A stretch of DNA of 64,000 nucleotides from Iodidimonas sp. SYSU 1G8 (GTDB taxonomy: Bacteria > Pseudomonadota > Alphaproteobacteria > SMXS01), in the NCBI RefSeq assembly GCF_039655775.1, contig NZ_JBBYXJ010000002.1, forward strand, positions 1 to 64,000, read 5' to 3'. The translations under genes were made by a program, and so were the position numbers. The notes under the pieces are model-generated. The model made no database searches, was not told the DNA's origin, and was given only the letters and a program-made list of their open reading frames with translations. This document shows, piece after piece, positions 62,724-64,000 of this stretch; the stretch's first letter is position 1, and every line of letters begins with the position of its first letter.

Positions 62724-64000
62724 GCGACGGCGGCTTCTGTGGCCGGCGCGGTGGACCAGGGAAGGGCGGCGCCCAGAGCGACGCCCACGTCGAGGCCCGA
62801 CGTGAAGGCGTCTTCGTGGAAGCCGTAGCCGAAATAACTGCCGCAATACCAGATCCGGTCGGCACCCTGGATTTCCGGCAGACGCTTTTGCGCCGCCAGC
62901 GCCTTGGCGTCGAAGGAGGGGTGATCGTAGGAGAGCCGCGCGATCAGGCTCTCCGGGCGAGGCTCGTGCAGCGGGTTGAGAGTGACGAACAGCGGTACGC
63001 GGGAATCGATGGCCTGCAGGCGGTTCATCCAGTACGTGACGGAAAGCCGGCCTTCCACGTCCTCGGCGCCGCTGGAAAGATAGTTCCAGCTCGACCACAC
63101 TTCGCGCCGGCGCGGCATCAGGCTCTCGTCGCTATGGAGGACGACCGTGTTGCGCTCGTAATCAAAGGCCCCCATCACCTCGCGCTCCAGCGCGGTCGGC
63201 GTCGCCAGCATGCGGTAGGACTGGTCGCCATGAGCCGCCAGAACCACCTGATCGTAGACAATGCCATCGTCCGCATCGGTCTTCACCATGACACCCGAGG
63301 CGTCCCGCGAGACGGTGCGCACCGGATGGCCGGAGCGGATGTCACCGGCGAAGTCGGCGAGGATGGCCTGAACATAGGATTGGCTGCCGCCGGTGACCGT
63401 GCGCCAGCGCGGCCGGCCCTTGAGAGTCAGCAGGCCATGCTGCTTGTAGAAGCGGATGAAGGTGGCGGCGGGGAAGTCCTCGATCTTGTGGACCGGCATG
63501 GACCAGATCGCGGCGGCCATCGGGTAAAGATGGTTGAACCGGAAATATTTCGAGTAACGCTGCCGGTCGAGAAGCTGGCCAAGGGTGATGTCCTCCAGGC
63601 CCTCGCGCTCGAGCAGTACCGGCATTTCCCGGTAGAAGCGCAGCAGATCCCAGACCATCCGCCAGTAGAGCGGCCGGGCCATGTTGCGGCGCTGGGCAAA
63701 GAGGCCTGACATGCCGGTGCCTGAATATTCCAAGCGCCCATCGCGGATCGACACGGCGAAGGACATGTCGCTTCCCGAGGTCTCGACCCCGAGATGCTCG
63801 AACATGGCGACGAGATTGGGGTAGTTGATCTCATTGTAGACGATGAAACCCGTATCCACCGGGACATCGCCGATGATGGTCGGAGCCACCATGGTGTGGC
63901 TGTGGCCGCCGAGCCGGGTGTCCGCCTCATAGAGCGTGACGCGGTGGCGCTTCGACAGGGTCCATGCCGCGCCCAGCCCGGCCGCGCCCGAGCCGATCAC
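62720..64000 (-). CDS. FAD-dependent amine-oxidase-like protein, 5' end outside the window
   Basis: The visible 426 residues start within the Rossmann motif (IGSGAAGLGAAWTLSK, then YEADTRLGGHSHTM), so only a few N-terminal residues are missing. Later motifs are VDTGFIVYNEINYPNLVAMFEHLGV, TGGSQSYVQAIL, and the C-terminal FAD segment IWYCGSYFGYGFHEDAFTSG. These NAD(P)/FAD-binding proteins act in the same operon as DUF1365 and CFA-like enzymes. It may saturate or desaturate the fatty-acid intermediate. Confidence 0.9.
   Translation of the reverse strand: MIGSGAAGLGAAWTLSKRHRVTLYEADTRLGGHSHTMVAPTIIGDVPVDTGFIVYNEINYPNLVAMFEHLGVETSGSDMSFAVSIRDGRLEYSGTGMSGLFAQRRNMARPLYWRMVWDLLRFYREMPVLLEREGLEDITLGQLLDRQRYSKYFRFNHLYPMAAAIWSMPVHKIEDFPAATFIRFYKQHGLLTLKGRPRWRTVTGGSQSYVQAILADFAGDIRSGHPVRTVSRDASGVMVKTDADDGIVYDQVVLAAHGDQSYRMLATPTALEREVMGAFDYERNTVVLHSDESLMPRRREVWSSWNYLSSGAEDVEGRLSVTYWMNRLQAIDSRVPLFVTLNPLHEPRPESLIARLSYDHPSFDAKALAAQKRLPEIQGADRIWYCGSYFGYGFHEDAFTSGLDVGVALGAALPWSTAPATEAAVA

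Overview
This is a 64 kb, GC-rich (mostly mid-60s percent by eye), gene-dense bacterial chromosome segment. It carries a YadA-type adhesin, a TonB-dependent receptor, RND efflux, an ECF sigma factor with a ChrR-type anti-sigma factor, the ligase-associated DNA-repair gene set, NADPH-type glutamate synthase, and many P450, flavin-dependent and SDR/MDR oxidoreductases. Together these point to an alphaproteobacterium. The order cannot be fixed from this window. No rRNA, tRNA, CRISPR array, transposase or phage gene was seen.

Layout. (1) 1-6.0 kb: the 3' end of a trimeric autotransporter adhesin, then two tandem TPR/SPINDLY (GT41, O-GlcNAc-transferase-like) glycosyltransferases. Their 3' thirds share a 689-bp block that differs at only two synonymous positions. 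(2) 6.0-7.25 kb: a small secreted protein, a single-domain LuxR regulator and an AT-rich gap. (3) 7.25-18 kb: a catabolic or detoxification neighbourhood with an MDR reductase, an amidohydrolase-like protein lacking metal ligands, coniferyl-aldehyde dehydrogenase, an ABM protein, an AAA15-like ATPase, two OsmC proteins, an SDR without its catalytic Lys, a SnoaL protein, an LLM oxidoreductase and a P450. (4) 18-25.4 kb: a Fur-like promoter with a DUF2061 protein and a truncated globin, then the DNA-repair set. pdeM and the Lhr-like helicase lie on the minus strand; the MBL exonuclease and ATP-dependent ligase lie on the plus strand; a HigBA-type toxin-antitoxin pair sits at the divergent junction. 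(5) 25.4-36 kb: a Kazal lipoprotein, a minimal zincin, an RND efflux pair, a compact KAS III / haem-oxygenase-like diiron protein / uncharacterised protein operon, a BrkB-family membrane protein and a zinc ADH. (6) 36-46 kb: three VOC proteins and a DUF1428 protein divergent from an HxlR regulator, then ilvD, a LysR regulator, a TonB receptor, a SirB1-like protein and a second P450. (7) 46-53.2 kb: gltB-gltD behind a leader that can fold, a small protein and a flavin/PLP-oxidase-fold protein. (8) 53.25-54.28 kb: one strikingly AT-rich SIR2-like gene wedged between GC-rich genes. (9) 54.3-64 kb: an MDR reductase, an M19 dipeptidase, two tandem MscS channels, an ECF sigma factor with a ChrR-like anti-sigma factor, and a converging operon of FAD protein, DUF1365 protein and cyclopropane-synthase-like methyltransferase.

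How the genes may work together. The adhesin and GT41 pair suggests enzymatic glycosylation of the adhesin. The sigma/ChrR pair facing the fatty-acid-modifying operon resembles singlet-oxygen/peroxide membrane-lipid responses. The KAS III-diiron-DUF operon looks like an uncharacterised small lipid or hydrocarbon pathway. The lone AT-rich SIR2 gene is the best candidate for recently acquired anti-phage defence. All functions are inferred from sequence features visible here and recalled family knowledge; no database search was run.
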